A stretch of DNA of 64,000 nucleotides from Phorcus lineatus. Lineage: Eukaryota > Mollusca > Gastropoda > Trochida > Trochidae. The notes beneath the pieces are model-generated. The model was not told where the DNA came from. It saw only the letters and a program-made list of their open reading frames with translations, and did not search any database. A program made the position numbers and the translations under genes. The stretch spans positions 28,497,264 to 28,561,263 of the forward strand of contig OV121092.1 of the NCBI GenBank assembly GCA_921293015.1. Reading direction: 5' to 3'. Below are positions 14,922 to 37,126 of this stretch, piece by piece; positions within the stretch are counted from its first letter, which is position 1; every line of letters starts with the position of its first letter.

Positions 14922-17900
14922 TCTGTTGATACCAAAAAGGTAAGATACATTGAACTAAAATGTCGAGATCAAAGTTTTGAAGGGCATGAAGAAGTGATAA
15001 TCATGAGGAAGACAAGATTTTCTGGATAACATCTTCTTCATTGTGAAATTCATGATGTTTCAGAGCACATGCTTGAATGATGAAAGAGTTGTGAATTTCA
15101 CGAAAAATATATACATAAGGAAAAAAGTTAAGCACCCCCAAGTTTTTCACCAGTAAGTTTTGTCTGAGAATAAACAGGACCACATTGCAGTAAAAGTAAT
15201 TGTATGATATGAAAGAATCATAATTTTGCAATTTAAGAACGTAATTTCATTAAAATATCATTTCGGATATTTTGAATAATTGCAGTTATACAAATTGGTA
15301 ATTTTGAGATCAAAAGGTGAATATGTTCAAAAAGTCAGTATGTTTTGTTTTAATGTGTATCATTCCATTATTCCTATTCCACTGATCTCTTAAGCAAAAG
15401 TCACTAGTTACAGCAGTATGGACCAGTAAATGACCCATTCATAAAAAGGGACTAAATGGGGCAGTTTTAACCGTAACAACGACTATAAAGCAAAAAGAAG
15501 TATAGGGTTACGGACGATAGTTATTTTGGGTGAAAAATCAGTACCATTACGTTTTTTATCTTAAGTTCTCAAAATGTCATCATGTATGATGATTTTAAAG
15601 ATACAAAGTCACGAAAAACTTTAGTTTCTATGTCAAGGGGATCCAATTAGTCATATTGTCGTGTTTTTCTCCACAGATGCATTTTGCAATTTTGAAAATA
15701 GGGGGGTGCTTAACTTTGTTCTCTATGTATATATTATATGAATTTTTCTTTTCTTTTCAGACAAACTGCTGTCTTTCTCATGATTCACATGAAGGACCTG
15801 TGTTTGAAGTGCTTGGCAAATTCTTGGTTTACTTCACAGGAACCAGACTCTTAATTTAAGTATTCATACCCATCTATTAACCATGTAGACAGGGTACAAC
15901 GGAGTCTACCATATTGGATGCCTTCACGTGCCCAGAAGTAAGAAATTAGTTTTGGGCACAGGATGGAATAAAAGATTGTTGTACATGTTATATTGAAAGG
16001 TGTAATGCATCAAAACCCCTTCGTTGTCAGTAGTTCGGGGCAAGTAACTCTTATGAACACCTTTTTTCTGATATGTGCGGCCATCTTCCTCTAATAGTAA
16101 CTATGTGATCGGTTCAACTTATGACTAGGTTATGCCTAAACTAGTAATATAACTTATGTCTATCTAGGCTGTTGTTAGACCATGATGGATGATGAAATAT
16201 TTTTATTTTCTTATTCCACAAAACATGTGCAGTTTTAAACAGACTGGTTCAGGGTGTGAATACTTTTGAGAGTCTGGTTTGAGTTACTAACAAAGATCTC
16301 AGTGAATGGTGTCTCTTGCAAACCATCATATATACAATCCTATACTAATAAAGATATAAATCTTAAAACTTGTTCTTGAAAGGTACTGAAGCATGTTCCT
16401 TTTGGGAGTAAAGTATCTCACAATCTAGAACACAATTGATACCAATTACAAGACAGTAATTTTTTGTTGAGCCTCTGACAAAAATATTTTGCATAAATAA
16501 ACATTTAATTTGGAAAATATGGGCAAATAAAACATTGCTAAAATGGTTTTAAGACTAAGTCAGAGGTTTATTCAGTCTTTTTTTCCCTGCTGAAATACAA
16601 TCTGCCTCTATACTGTAATGTTATAGACAAATGGATTTCCATTTTAAGAGATTGAAGTAACATTATTAAGATAAGTAGGAATAAGAGAAAAAATAGTTTC
16701 AATGTAAATTATGTCAGAATTTGTAAACCATCACTCTATTTATTCATCAAGATTAAGTTGATGGTTGTTCTGAAATAGTAATTTTCTTTTTTATTTCAAT
16801 CATTTTCAATTCATAACGATATTGTTGTACATATATATTGGTTATCTCAAAATATGTTAAAGAGGTTTGAATATCATTTACACCAGTAAATTGTGGGTTT
16901 TGTTTTAGAAATTTAGCTAGAATTGAATTAAAGTTTCATAAGAAATGTTTTCAAATGCATGCAATGTATCTAACATTAAACTTCCTGTTTCTGAATATAA
17001 TATGTATATGCAATTGTATATAAAAGTGTTTTATGAATGATGAATTGCGTTTGTTTTAAATATTTCCTTCTCATTGTCCCAGGAAGATAAAACAGCTTTA
17101 TCAGTGATGTTCAATGTACAGTATGAACCCCTCTATGTCCTCTTGACCCTTATGGATGTTTTATGATAATAGAGAGGAAAATGTAAACCCTTTACCATAA
17201 ACCCATCGTTGGTTACCTAAGAGGAATGTTCAGATGCTTCACTTATTTTTGGGGATGGAATGGCCCAGTGGTTGACACGTATGGTTAGGGTTCAAGATGT
17301 TTCGGTTAGGGTTCAAGATGGTTAGGGTTCAAGATGTTTCGGGGTTTGAATTTTTTTGCCATATTTTCCTTGGCTGTTATCAATATCTTTTTTTGGTATC
17401 AAATCTTTTTGCAATATTTCGGTGTCATGTTTACAACCTCTCCGGAAAAAAATCGTATTTAAATTCATACACACTATTAACATAGAAAAACAGAGGAGAA
17501 TGTCAAAGTGGGGCAGTTTAGGAGGGGGGGGGGGATTTTGGATTCCCTCAAATTGAAAACCTTAGTTACCAGGAATTGCAGAAGTGCTTTGGTGAGATGT
17601 AAGTCACATTGACTAATGGCTATCATTATAACACGATATTTATGAATTGACTTGTCAATGTCTTTTAACAACGCGTAGTGTAGATTTCGGATGCTTTACT
17701 GTGTCAATGTGACCCATATGTCAGTAGCTTTGAGTATAGAGTCACACCTTCACGATACATTTCCCTCTCCCACTACACGTTTACCTATCTCAGGTGTAAG
17801 TTACCTGCGACGAACAGCCTCTGTTTGCTTTAATCACAGGTAAAGTATACATGTCATTCCAGTCTCGTCATCTTAAATCTCTACTCTAGTCGTGTTAAAT

Positions 17901-18390
17901 GTGAAAGGCTGCGTCAGGCATTTTACTCAGGCAAATTTGCCACGTATGTCCACATACATTTCTTGACATTTTTGTGAGAAGTTGTTTACTTGTACTTTTA
18001 TAATATATATACTCAACACACTGTAAGGACATACCCTGTGGCGGGTATTTTTAGATGATATATTGTGTTTCATTCTCATATTAAATTCATATTGTTTTAT
18101 CCTGAGACCATCCTGATACATCAGCACATTTGTATTCTCAGACCTTCTACAATACCCTGATATAGGGCAGAATACACCACTCGAATCACGCTATAAGCTC
18201 CTTGCATAATGATATATGATAAGCTTGATAAACCAAGTTCAACGTATCCATGAATAACCAGCCTTTAGCAATAAGAGGGATTTGATTGACAGGGTATTGA
18301 AGGAGTTCTGTGGATACAAATACGCTGATGTAGCAGTATGCCTGACACCCAAAATATCACCTTTTTAGCTTTATTTATATACGGTTCAAG
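14922..18390. other. Intergenic AT-rich region downstream of the PEF gene
   Basis: Apart from the possible PEF 3' UTR, no gene is recognised. Near 17281-17340 a 20-mer-like unit (GGTTAGGGTTCAAGATG) is repeated three times, and a G-run lies at 17522-17533. Confidence 0.5.
14940..15972 (+). other. Possible spliced 3' UTR of the PEF gene with polyadenylation signal
   Basis: Nineteen nucleotides after the stop codon is a donor-like AAGGTAAGAT (gt at 14940). A strong polypyrimidine-AG acceptor sits at 15751-15760, and AATAAA at 15967-15972. A 3'-UTR intron this close to the stop would not be expected to trigger nonsense-mediated decay. Inference only. Confidence 0.4.
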
Positions 18391-18399
18391 TCAAGATTG

Positions 18400-18615
18400 A
18401 ATAATTAGTAAGTTTACATAATCGTTGAGTAAACTAACTTAATCGTTTAGTAAACTTACTAATTCGTTTAGAAAGCTTACTAATTTGTTTAGAAAGCTTA
18501 CTAAATCGTTTCTATTTAGTAAATTTACTAAATGAATTAGTAAGCTTACTAAGAGGGTGAATTAGTAGGCCGACAAAATGATTTTGTAAACCAGCTAATT
18601 CATTTAGTAAGCTTG
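18400..18615. repeat. Array of palindromic ~20-22 bp repeats
   Basis: About ten imperfect copies of a self-complementary motif such as TTTAGTAAGCTTACTAAAT, separated by short spacers like TCG or AATTCG. Several copies centre on the HindIII-like AAGCTT. There is no coding sense. It may be a single folded element or a short satellite. Confidence 0.75.
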
Positions 18616-19559
18616 TTAAATAGCTATTAAAGTACCTTTTGGCATCGATATTTCAAAGGCTCTTGTATATATTTTATCGATTTGTGTTTCCACAAAAAGT
18701 AGTGATGGCTGATGGTATATATATTTCTTCGTATTACTTTTCAACAACATTCAGTGAAGTCCAAGCAATATTTAAAAGGCTGAGGAAAATATCTCATCGT
18801 TTTGCGTTTCCACACAATATTCAGTGAAGCCCAAAGAATGTTTCAAGGCTTAGATACAGGCTAGTTATGTCTCACTCAGACTCAAATATTTTTTTAAAGC
18901 TACTCCCAAGATGCAATACGAGATCTAAGTAACGAAACTCCCTGAGCAAATATGTCGATGCTGCTTCGAATGCTAGACTCTAGTCAGGTTTGACCAGGGG
19001 TAACCGTGGCCGTCTGAAGTGCTCAGAATGATCGCAATTACGAAGGTGATATTTGTGAAGCAAATAGTGAAAGAAGTCGACTGAAGATCAAAAATAGATG
19101 TGTGTGTTTACCGCAAGAAATCATCTGGTTTGCACTTTAAACCACTAATACACATTCAGTGTCGAGGCGGCATTTGCTGTACTCGGCTTGTATCACTTCA
19201 ATACTTCAAGATATAAATGCCCTGGAGCTATCCGCGTCAAATCTCTAAATGAATATCTAAAACCATTTCAGACCAGATGGACCCCTAGGACGTTTATATT
19301 TCTCACATAACAACTTCATTCTTGGTTTCAAACGTCAGATTATTCCACTTTGGATACTTGCCATTTTCTAGTCAACTTCCATATGCGTTTGCTCTTCATG
19401 GTGCTGGACAAACGTTCCCTTTCGTTTTCTTATTAACCGAATTCGAAAACCAAACATGCAGACAGAGTCTGTTACATCCTCATTAAAGTGTTAAATGTGT
19501 TAAACATATTGAACAATGGCAATGAAGCTGTATTCTCCATTCAATCCATAATAATAATT

Positions 19560-20210
19560 ATGTGTCCCGAAGAAGGGTCGGGAGACATTGTTTTTGGTTG
19601 ACTTTCCGTTTGGATCGGCGTTTCTATATTGATTCCGGAGCTAAAACTATTTGACATATCAAAACCTATTTTGGTATAGAACCTGTCATTAACATGCAGA
19701 TTGGGTTTGAACGCATTTTCAATTCTAGTTTTTCTATTTTCATTAATTTGGACTTTTTCTCTTCAAGAGTTGTGTTCATAACCGGAGCATAACTCTAAAA
19801 CTAGTTAACCAGCCATCACCAAAATTGGTATAATGTCTCTCCATGTCATGTTCTTGACGTGTCTTTTGAGGATTGAACATCTTAACATTTTTCTGTTTTC
19901 ATGGCAACAATTTGCTTTTTATCATGGCTCTTGTTCGTTTTCGGAGTAAAACTATTTGACCAATTCTAACCAAATTTGGTACACTGCCTCTATAGTATGT
20001 AGATTTGTCTTTGCAGGGCTTGAACATCTTTTATTTGTTCCATTTCCATGGCAACAAATTGTTTTTTTCAAGGGAAGTGTTCATTTCCGGAGCAGAACTC
20101 TAAAACTAATTGATTAATCATCATCAAATGAGGTATATTGACTCGCTATATCATGTAGATTTTCGGGGTTTGACCATATTTCAATTTTTGTTTTACATTT
20201 TAGAAGAGAT
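19560..20210. repeat. Degenerate tandem array, unit about 150 bp
   Basis: Four diverged units begin near 19636, 19783, 19939 and 20084 with CCGGAGCATAACTCTAAAAC-like sequence and contain TTTCCATGGCAACAA. The array is preceded by CCCGAAGAAGGGTCGGGAGA, a hairpin-forming block. The layout resembles the tandem cores of bivalve repeat elements. Confidence 0.65.
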
Positions 20211-20394
20211 TGATAAGAGTGTTAAGTTTCCATCTTATTTCCGAAAGACTTTGACATTTTACACTTAAATGTATTCTATCATAAATATTTTCATATCGGC
20301 GACTATAGAACTTATGAATTTACACATTTTAACAGAGGCAACTCTTTAATTCAGGCTCTGACATTTTTTTGAGAATATCTGGTTCATTTACTAA

Positions 20395-20935
20395 GTGTAT
20401 GTCTACAATGCTTTTATTCATAATACAGAAAAGGGAAGCTACAGTCCTTTTCAATCCTCATGTTCAGTGAAATGTGACGGTAGACCTTTAGCTGAGCAAG
20501 GCAAATATACCAAACTAGAATCAATTTTTCTAACATATTTTAAGAATCATCATTTCATAGACAGAATGTATGTCAATGATGACTACATTCCCTTATAGAG
20601 TGAGGCGTGACGGTGGACCTTTAGCCATGGAAAGTCAATATACCAAACTATGATTTAGTATGAGATATATATTTTAAGAATTTCTTTTATCAAAATGAAT
20701 TTTTATAATGTGTATTCACATTTGAGAGATGCTTCAGTCCTAGCAAGGTCAGTATATCAAACTTTAATTTAGTAAAAGGTGTATATTTTAAGAATTTCTT
20801 TTTCAAAGTGTATGTTTATAGTGTTTGTTTTCACATTGGAGACACAATGAGAGAGTCTACAGTCCATCCCAGTCCTTATGTTCAGTGAAACGTGACGGTG
20901 GACCTTTAACCGAGCCAGGCGTGGCGCTAAAGTCT
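20395..20935. repeat. Promoter-proximal diverged repeats upstream of tubulin copy 2
   Basis: Units of about 135-150 bp. GTGACGGTGGACCTTTA-like blocks occur near 20473, 20609 and 20890, joined by ATTTTAAGAATTTCTTTT-type spacers. A fourth unit, near 20735, has lost the block. The last unit ends about 40 bp before the TATA box, so the repeats may have supplied or multiplied regulatory sequence. Confidence 0.65.
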
Positions 20936-20960
20936 ACCGGCTTGTCAGTCGGTGAGCTGC

Positions 20961-20968
20961 TATATAAA
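20961..20968 (+). promoter_or_regulatory. TATA box of tubulin copy 2
   Basis: TATATAAA lies exactly 30 bp before an initiator-like TCATTC (A at 20991). Downstream comes a GC-richer leader of about 100 nt ending in a start codon with good context (caaaATG) followed at once by a gtaggt donor. Confidence 0.8.
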
Positions 20969-21089
20969 TACTGCCTCTCCCGCCATCCTCATTCACCACT
21001 TCTATCTCATACCAGCGCCATCAGAGCTGCGTGAGTGAAGAGTCGTAACTCCTTTGCTTTGCCACGTCGACAACCTGTTCTAATACAAA

Positions 21090-29852
<8,763 letters not shown>

Positions 29853-29977
29853 TTTTATTTCCCCAAAACAACATCTCTGAATATTTCAAGATGCTGCTCT
29901 GATTCCAAACCTGAGACAATATTCAACTCAAACATCTTCTTCTTTACTGACTATCACATTAATGGTAACAGTTCTTG

Positions 29978-29983
29978 AATAAA
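29978..29983 (+). terminator. Polyadenylation signal of tubulin copy 2
   Basis: AATAAA lies 126 nt after the stop codon, in a short AT-rich 3' UTR. Confidence 0.75.
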
Positions 29984-32267
29984 GATGAAAGTTGTCGACT
30001 TATGCATTAGTTAGTGTTATCTCTTACATACTTGATCTTTGGCGGATTTAAAAGCTTTTTAAAGGACTTTTCTCCAGACCCACCTTAGTAAATGAAGGAA
30101 ATGCATCAAATTTGAAGGAAAACAGTGCCTTATAGAAGGGAAAGCTTCCATAATGGAAGGACTACAGCTTAATGGCGAAACAAACACGTCAACATCGGTG
30201 AAAATCGGTAATAACAGAGATTTTTCCGTCCCTAACGGAAGCAACATCATCCCACTTTTGAAGGAACATCGGTAGACTTCGGAAGGAACATCGGTAATAT
30301 CCGTGAATTCTCGGTCGGCAGCGGAAGCAAACGCATCTAGAAATAGTTATTTAGACGTTGTATTTAGTAGTACATGCTTGCATTGAAAGCCTAACTGAAC
30401 AAGGAAACGATGGGATTGTAGAGTTTTGTTATGAAATTGAGTAGTTACTACGTAACTCGCATAGAGTCCGGGTTTGTTTACATCAGTCAGACAAAGCCGT
30501 TCTCACAAACACCTACCTCGCACCATATAACCAAACCCTCGTAAAAGTAAATTGAAACTAAAATGCAGTTCATTGGAAGAAGTTTATTTTCCAAGTTGCA
30601 TCACTTAACGAAAATAGGGCATTGTAAACTGCTGTTGGATTCAGGGAGTTAGCTTTGGTTTCGATCCTGTATTGAGCACCGCTTTATTTTATGGCCATAA
30701 GACTTGGTAGTGAAGATATCATTGTATGTTTACACACAACAAATCAATTTGTTTCCAAATAAAATTCATTGTCATAAGCATGCGAAAGTTCTTCCCCCCC
30801 CCCTTATTTTATATCTATATGGAGATAAAATAAGACAACTAAAATCAAAGGAATGAATAATTTATTACTGCCAGAACATTCCAAGAAACGAACGAGGAAA
30901 ATCTGAACAAAGACGCTCACAGATTTCATGGATGCAAGGGGCGATCCAGTCTTAACCAACTACAGCGGAATTGCTAAAAAGATAAAAGAGAATAAACATA
31001 CGAAATAGTTTGTTGACTTTCATATCGTGAATCTTGTCCATTTAAACTGGTGTATCTGTACTTAATATCTGAATAATATCTAATATCTTAATCTCTGTTT
31101 TCCGTTTCTCGTAGACCAGAGGTTTTATATAGAATTTAGTAAGTTGAAGCATCTGAAATATATACATGTGACAGTCTGAATCTATTTGTTCCGTATCTCG
31201 TAGACCAGACTTTTTACAGCAGTTACTAAATTGAAGTAACTGAAATATATACATGCGACAGTCTGATCAAAATCTACCGTTCCGTTGAACAACATTTGGA
31301 AAACAATAACTCGTGCGAGACTCGAACTTGTTCTACGAGGGATTTTCTCTCCACATTGCCGGTAAGCTTTTGATGGAACATGTTCGAATCCCTTTAAAAA
31401 CATTGTTTCACGTTTTCGGAACACGGTCGATTTTTTACAGACTGTACACGCGACGTTGATTTGATATGTTCTTGAGCAGAAAGGTCATTGGAGACCATAA
31501 AAAACGTATACTAAACAAAACATTTGTACAAAAATGCCGATATGTGAAATACCCTGCCAATTAGGTAATCGGAAGCGTTGTACAAATATCTATGGTATCA
31601 AGGGGAAGACCAACACTAATGTTCGGGATAATCAACCGTTATACAGAAGAGTTTTCTCCGTCATACGTCAAAGTACTTTTCTGGTTTCTTGAGAAACGAA
31701 ATGTTTTGATTGTTCAAAACAACGCTGCTACGATATATTCATGAACTTGAAAAATATGTCAAGCCACTGACTGCGTTTTCACAGCATAAGCTTAACATGG
31801 AATTCGTATCCACAACCACTTTTATCCATAAATGATCCTAAATATAAAATAAAATGTTCTTCTCATACAGTTGAATAAGGATGCAAGGTACTGTCGATGT
31901 ATCGGTCAATTGCAAAACAGAAACAATGTGATACGTACCGGTACACTCTGCATAAACTATACAATATATCGGGAGTTTATAGAATTTACAATTTCCGTGT
32001 AGAATTTCAGAAAATCCAAAAACCGTGATTTTACTGAAAATTGCAAATAAGGTTTGAACTCGCAATGTGAAAATAGCACAAACATGTATAAAGCGCTGGA
32101 ACCAGTTACTGAATTATCTCTCTTTACAAAATTACGGCCTGCTTTGATCACTATTCTAATTGCTGTTGTTTTCTTAACAGAGCATATAAGTTTATCTGCA
32201 TAGCAATATAATGCATTTCGGAAATGAGGAGCGATACGCCTCCTTACTCGTTAGTTCTTGTAGACTT
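29984..32267. other. Intergenic region, tubulin copy 2 to lectin A
   Basis: Tail-to-tail spacer (plus-strand tubulin, minus-strand lectin). No gene is recognised. A two-copy direct repeat of about 88 bp lies at 31101-31265, sharing CTCGTAGACCAGA and GAAATATATACATG. The rest is AT-rich sequence. Confidence 0.55.
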
Positions 32268-34944
32268 TTAGTACCTTATTTCACAGATGAATCGTCCTTT
32301 TGCTGTGCAAGTACCGTCGTCCCATTGCCAAAAGTTATCATGATACCAAAACTGAAGACAGTTTTCGTTGTTCAGATGATTGTCAGGAATAGATGGTCCC
32401 CAATCTGTGTAGGTCAGAGGAAGATTCGAATCTGTCCATCTGAAGTCTCCTTCATTGACTACGTCCGTAGCACCGAGCCACACCGATGTATGAACTGAAA
32501 AATATTCACTGAAGATAACATCCTTAAGTTTTGGAAGTCAATATGGCTGGGTTTTTTTTAAATCTATCAAAATTAATTTTTTGTTATTATTGGCTATATG
32601 GATAACGAGGGTTCGCAATACACTGTGCATGTCATCTGAGAAAGTTTGTAAATTTAAAAGAAGGTTTAAAAAGTATCAACAAAATGATCTTTGAAATAAA
32701 TAACATCAGACAATTGCTACATTGAAAATATACGCGTATCGTCAATCTTATCTCGTATCATAAATCCAGACTCGTATAGTCAATCCAAACTCGATGGATC
32801 ATCTAAACATTGTTTTATTAAACTCTTCAGCAAATAAAATATAGCTGAAGCAGAACGCATGGCGTTGCTTACTCATTCTTACTTACCGCATCGTACTTTG
32901 TTAAAGTGACACAGAGTATGTTTCATAATTTTATATGTGGCTTAAATAAGAGCCAAATAACCGTCAGTCCTGATTCAAGTTCAAATAACTTCTCTACACT
33001 TGCATCTTTATCTAGAAATTGCAAAAATTATGATATTTTCTTGTTTTTAATGAGGCCATTATCAATTGGAGATTTTGTGATTTTGCGGTCTTTAATAAGG
33101 CTCCCACTGGCCACGACCTGAAAACCATTTTCCTTTTGAACACAACTGTGTAGCCAGCTAAGTCCATAGCAAAATGGATTATCAACTGATATGGTAAAAA
33201 TATGGCCCCTGATAAGCGCCACGAGGACAACGCTTTTAGCTTATTCATATGTTGGTTTACAGAACATTAGTCTTAAAAAGCTGAAGTTAGTTGTATAGAC
33301 TCCTTTGCCATTGGGGATTTTGATATCATGATATTGTGACGCCCTTAACTATTTTCATCATCTTCTTAAGGAACAAAAAGGCATGGAAAGATGAAATCAT
33401 GTGTACAGACTCAAAGATTTTAGTTTGAAGGCATCTGTGGCCGTAAAACTAGACAGAATTAAAGAGACAATGTATTAATTTTTATTCGAATCGTCAGAGA
33501 TGTCAACACAAAATTCCCTAGTGTTATAAAATATGATACAATCAACGTCCTTATTGTATCTTATGAATTTACCATTTTAATTAATCATTTTGCAGCCTAA
33601 TTATTGTTTTATATTTACAAACGTGACTTTAAACATGATTAAGGCTTACCATTGGTATTTATCACAAGATTCTTCAGAAAATTATTTTCCACAGCATTTT
33701 CGATACTTGCAAGATTGGCGTTGTAGAGCGTGCACATATACTGGTAATAGTAAAGAAAAACAATGACATAATCTGCATTGTCAAAGTGTTTTGTCATTAT
33801 ATAGAGATTTTACTTGCATATGGTAGATATAGTTTACTTTAATACACTTTGCAGAGAACGCCAGGAACAAGAACATGAACACAAAATTACCGTGAAGGAA
33901 AAAAACACGTCCACGAGGTATTCTGTGCATGAGAAAAACCTTACTGCCGGGAAGAACTCCGATGGCTTTTCCTAATGAATATTCATATTGTTTTCGTTTA
34001 AAAGAGTATCTTAGTTTTACAGCCGTGCGTTGTGTTATTGTTGAAAATTTATTCATGGAGCAAATGGACTCACATTTCAATCCTGTGATTGAATGTAACT
34101 TAATTAATGTTAAGTAAATGGTTGATGATATTTCTTGCGACTTTATGATAAGAATTTGTTAGAAATTACCAAATTTGTTTTTTCAATGAAAGGAAAAATT
34201 CAATGAGCGTTGTCAAAAAGGACATGTAGGTAAATGAGAACAAAGAATGAGCATGTGATTTTTTTAATGTCAATTCAATAGTTGCCAAAGTCTTTCCAGC
34301 CTCGATTCTAATTAGCTGGCACAGTCTGGCGGTCAAGGCCGTCTGACGCGGCTCTTATGTAGCCGTGGTCAGATCAAGAAACGCAGCGAGGTACGAGCGA
34401 TTAGTTTCGGGCTGATTTCAATGAGATTTGACAACATTTGAAAGCTCGTTTCACCTTTAGTTGTCCAACTTACCTGAGCCTGTGTCCATTGTTCAAGTTC
34501 AGAAAAAAGATGGTAGCAGGAACCATGGAATGGTATCCAGAAATCAGGACATTCGCCTGGAGAGGAAAAATTCATAAATTTTAAAATTTGGTCTTATCTA
34601 CGTGTCCTTTTCTAAAATTAACAATAAACTCACAATATGTACAAATTCAGTTAACATATGAAGTAGAACCGTTTTAATAAAGAATTTAACCTTTGACGGT
34701 AAAGAAGAGTTTATAATGCCATACATCAAAGACATTATCATTCCCGGAACAAATTGAGCATATTTAAAATAATTTTACAAATAACGTCTATTGATAGTGT
34801 CCATTCTATGAATCACCAGTATATACATAACATGTTGTTATACTTGATGACAATATCCATATCATTTATCAATGTTACATTGTAATATGTCATACCTTGA
34901 CAATATGTTGCAGTAAAAAGTAGCGTTAGGACTGCGCACAACAT
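32268..34944 (-). CDS. Secreted C-type lectin A
   Basis: Four exons on the minus strand: 34896-34944, 34474-34556, 33650-33740, 32268-32494. The product is 149 residues. Residues 1-17 form a signal peptide (MLCAVLTLLFTATYCQG). The rest is one C-type lectin domain with its usual landmarks: CPDFWIPFHGSCYHLF, WTQAQ, LASIE, WLGATD, F-R-W, NCLQFW, and WDDGTC to FICE. Six cysteines make the long-form domain. In the calcium/sugar site the triplet is Ile110-Pro111-Asp112, where mannose binders have EPN and galactose binders QPD. The following WDD (132-134) resembles the WND motif. Such small lectins bind sugars outside the cell, often in mollusc immunity or mucus. Intron phases (1, 0, 1) are the same as in B and C. 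Confidence 0.92.
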
Positions 34945-35000
34945 CGTGATTGTTTCTATGTGAACCAAGAAGGAAGTGACAGCCTAGCTAGATTTTCACT

Positions 35001-35010
35001 ATCTTATCAA
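35001..35010 (-). promoter_or_regulatory. GATA-type motif upstream of lectin A
   Basis: TGATAAGATA on the minus strand, 57 nt before the start codon. The same ten bases lie before lectin B, and a close match before lectin C. Confidence 0.5.
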
Positions 35011-35403
35011 AGTATCAAAGATCACCTGTAATGCAATCGTGTTTGCTGCAAGTAGAAGAATTGAACTGCAGTATGCATACAAGTTCGGGCCTCGACCGAT
35101 AGAAATCATTCTCGAAAGCCGAAAAGCTGAAAATCATCTCATGTGGTGCATCATTCACAGTGTCAAATCATAAAAAGGCCGGTTCAACTTTAAACACGTT
35201 AAACATTCTTCCTACTTTTATTTAGTTAGCATGGCTATTTTTTCATTTGCTTGCGTTGAATGCGGTTTTTTGCCTTACTTTAATTTTATCTTATACATTG
35301 AAAACTATTTGTAGAATTATAAATACATAAAGGGCTCATCATCTAAAGGCACCTTGAACTTTTATAGCAATTTACAAATTTGTACAATCAAATATAATTA
35401 CTG

Positions 35404-35567
<164 letters not shown>

Positions 35568-36858
35568 TGATTGGATTAAACAAGGTTATGTGACTTGTCC
35601 ATTCAAATAAACAGGTTGAAAAGGATAACTTCCTCACTTTAAGGTATATACGAAATATTTCAGGGCTCCTTATCATTGCATCAAACCTTTTGTATTCATT
35701 TCTTGTTTCAACATTGATTAAATTTAAAATTTGAATTCATATCTGAAATATATTATAAAATGTTTTTGTTTATTGGCCATAAACTTTGAAAATTCTATTT
35801 AAACTATACAAAAAAATACGGTCGACAAGCTGCATGATCTATTGTATTATAAATTGCTCCCTCATAAATGGACAATAACATTATAAAATCTGTTTCTTTA
35901 TAGATTTCAGCTTTAAAAAGCACTGGTCGTGCGAATTAGTCTCATTTGAGTGTAGACTAAATTCAAAGGTCTTTAATTGTTGGCAACAATGTGTTTCTAA
36001 CTTAGACCTCGTCATGTACACCGAAATTTTAGTATTTTCAAAAGAATGTATTTAATTGCATTTTTCTTTGACTTCTTCAAATACTATATAATTATATCTT
36101 ATCTAATTAAATCGATCAGATGAGAGTAGGAGTACATAATGTAAAAAAAGCTTCCTTACGTCATAAAAATAACCCCTTAAACGTAAAGAGAAACCTCACA
36201 TGTATTTCCCGAAAAAAGGGAAATATTTTCTCAAAATTGATGACTTTACCAAGGTACTTAAGATTGTAAAGAAGATTCAACATATGATACATGTTCACAC
36301 GATTAGAAAATAAGTCACTTGTCGAAGTTTTTTCTTTATGGAATATTCTTCTTCAGCTGTTAATTTCTCTATGTATTTTAATAAAAATGATAAGATTACA
36401 AAGAAGTATTAAGATTGGATAATTTATTTTTACCATAAAAGATTTGAACATAGATGTGCTTAAACAAAGACGGTTCAAAGATTTTCAGAGGATGCTGATC
36501 GATTCTCAACCAACTACGGCGGAAGTTCTGGAAGAAAAGTAAAGAAAGGCTATAAGATAGTATAGGTTGACAATGTTAAACATCTGTTGACATCTTATGT
36601 CATCTAATGTTAGCGCTAGTTGTTGATCGGCTGTCTCCATATGAGTAACTCCTCGACTAAAGTTTATAATATAAAATACAAAAATTAAAATAACAAATTA
36701 TATGAAATTTAAACATGAACCGTTTTTAGTTTACTAGAAATTTAAGAGACTTGAGGGTTGTTGAAGACGAGTGTGGAAAAAGCAAATACGTATTACGAAC
36801 AAAAATCAACCAAGAAAATATGCCTCTGTGGTTTGTTAAATAAACCAAGCAAATTACC

Positions 36859-37126
36859 GTATTTCCTCGATTAAAACCCGGGTCTCGATTACAACCAGGA
36901 CCTCGAATATAACCCGGGCCTTACATAATAACTGAATACTCTTAGAATGATTTCCAGATGGAAAGTTTTGAGATATAGAATGTCACTTTCTCACTCTTGC
37001 AATAGATTTTTCAGGTCTGAAAAAATAGAACCCGGCCTCGATTACAACCCGGGCCTCGTTTACAGCCCGGTGGGTAAGGGGGTGCTGAGTGAAATAGAAC
37101 CCCGGGGTTGTATTCGAGGAAATACG
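36859..37126. mobile_element. MITE with CGTATTTCCTCGA ends
   Basis: CGTATTTCCTCGATTAAAAC on the left is mirrored by a right end reading back as CGTATTTCCTCGAATACAAC. Internal repeats of CCTCGATTACAACCCGGG extend from both ends. It is about 268 bp and non-coding. Confidence 0.8.

Noticed and set aside
17247-17350. tRNA-like head (GGCCCAGTGGTTGAC) near GGTTAGGGTTC repeats
   Set aside because: The A-box-like part is followed by simple repeats, with no convincing B box spacing or cloverleaf.
32211-32498. 95-codon plus-strand open frame
   Set aside because: Antisense shadow of the last exon of lectin A.
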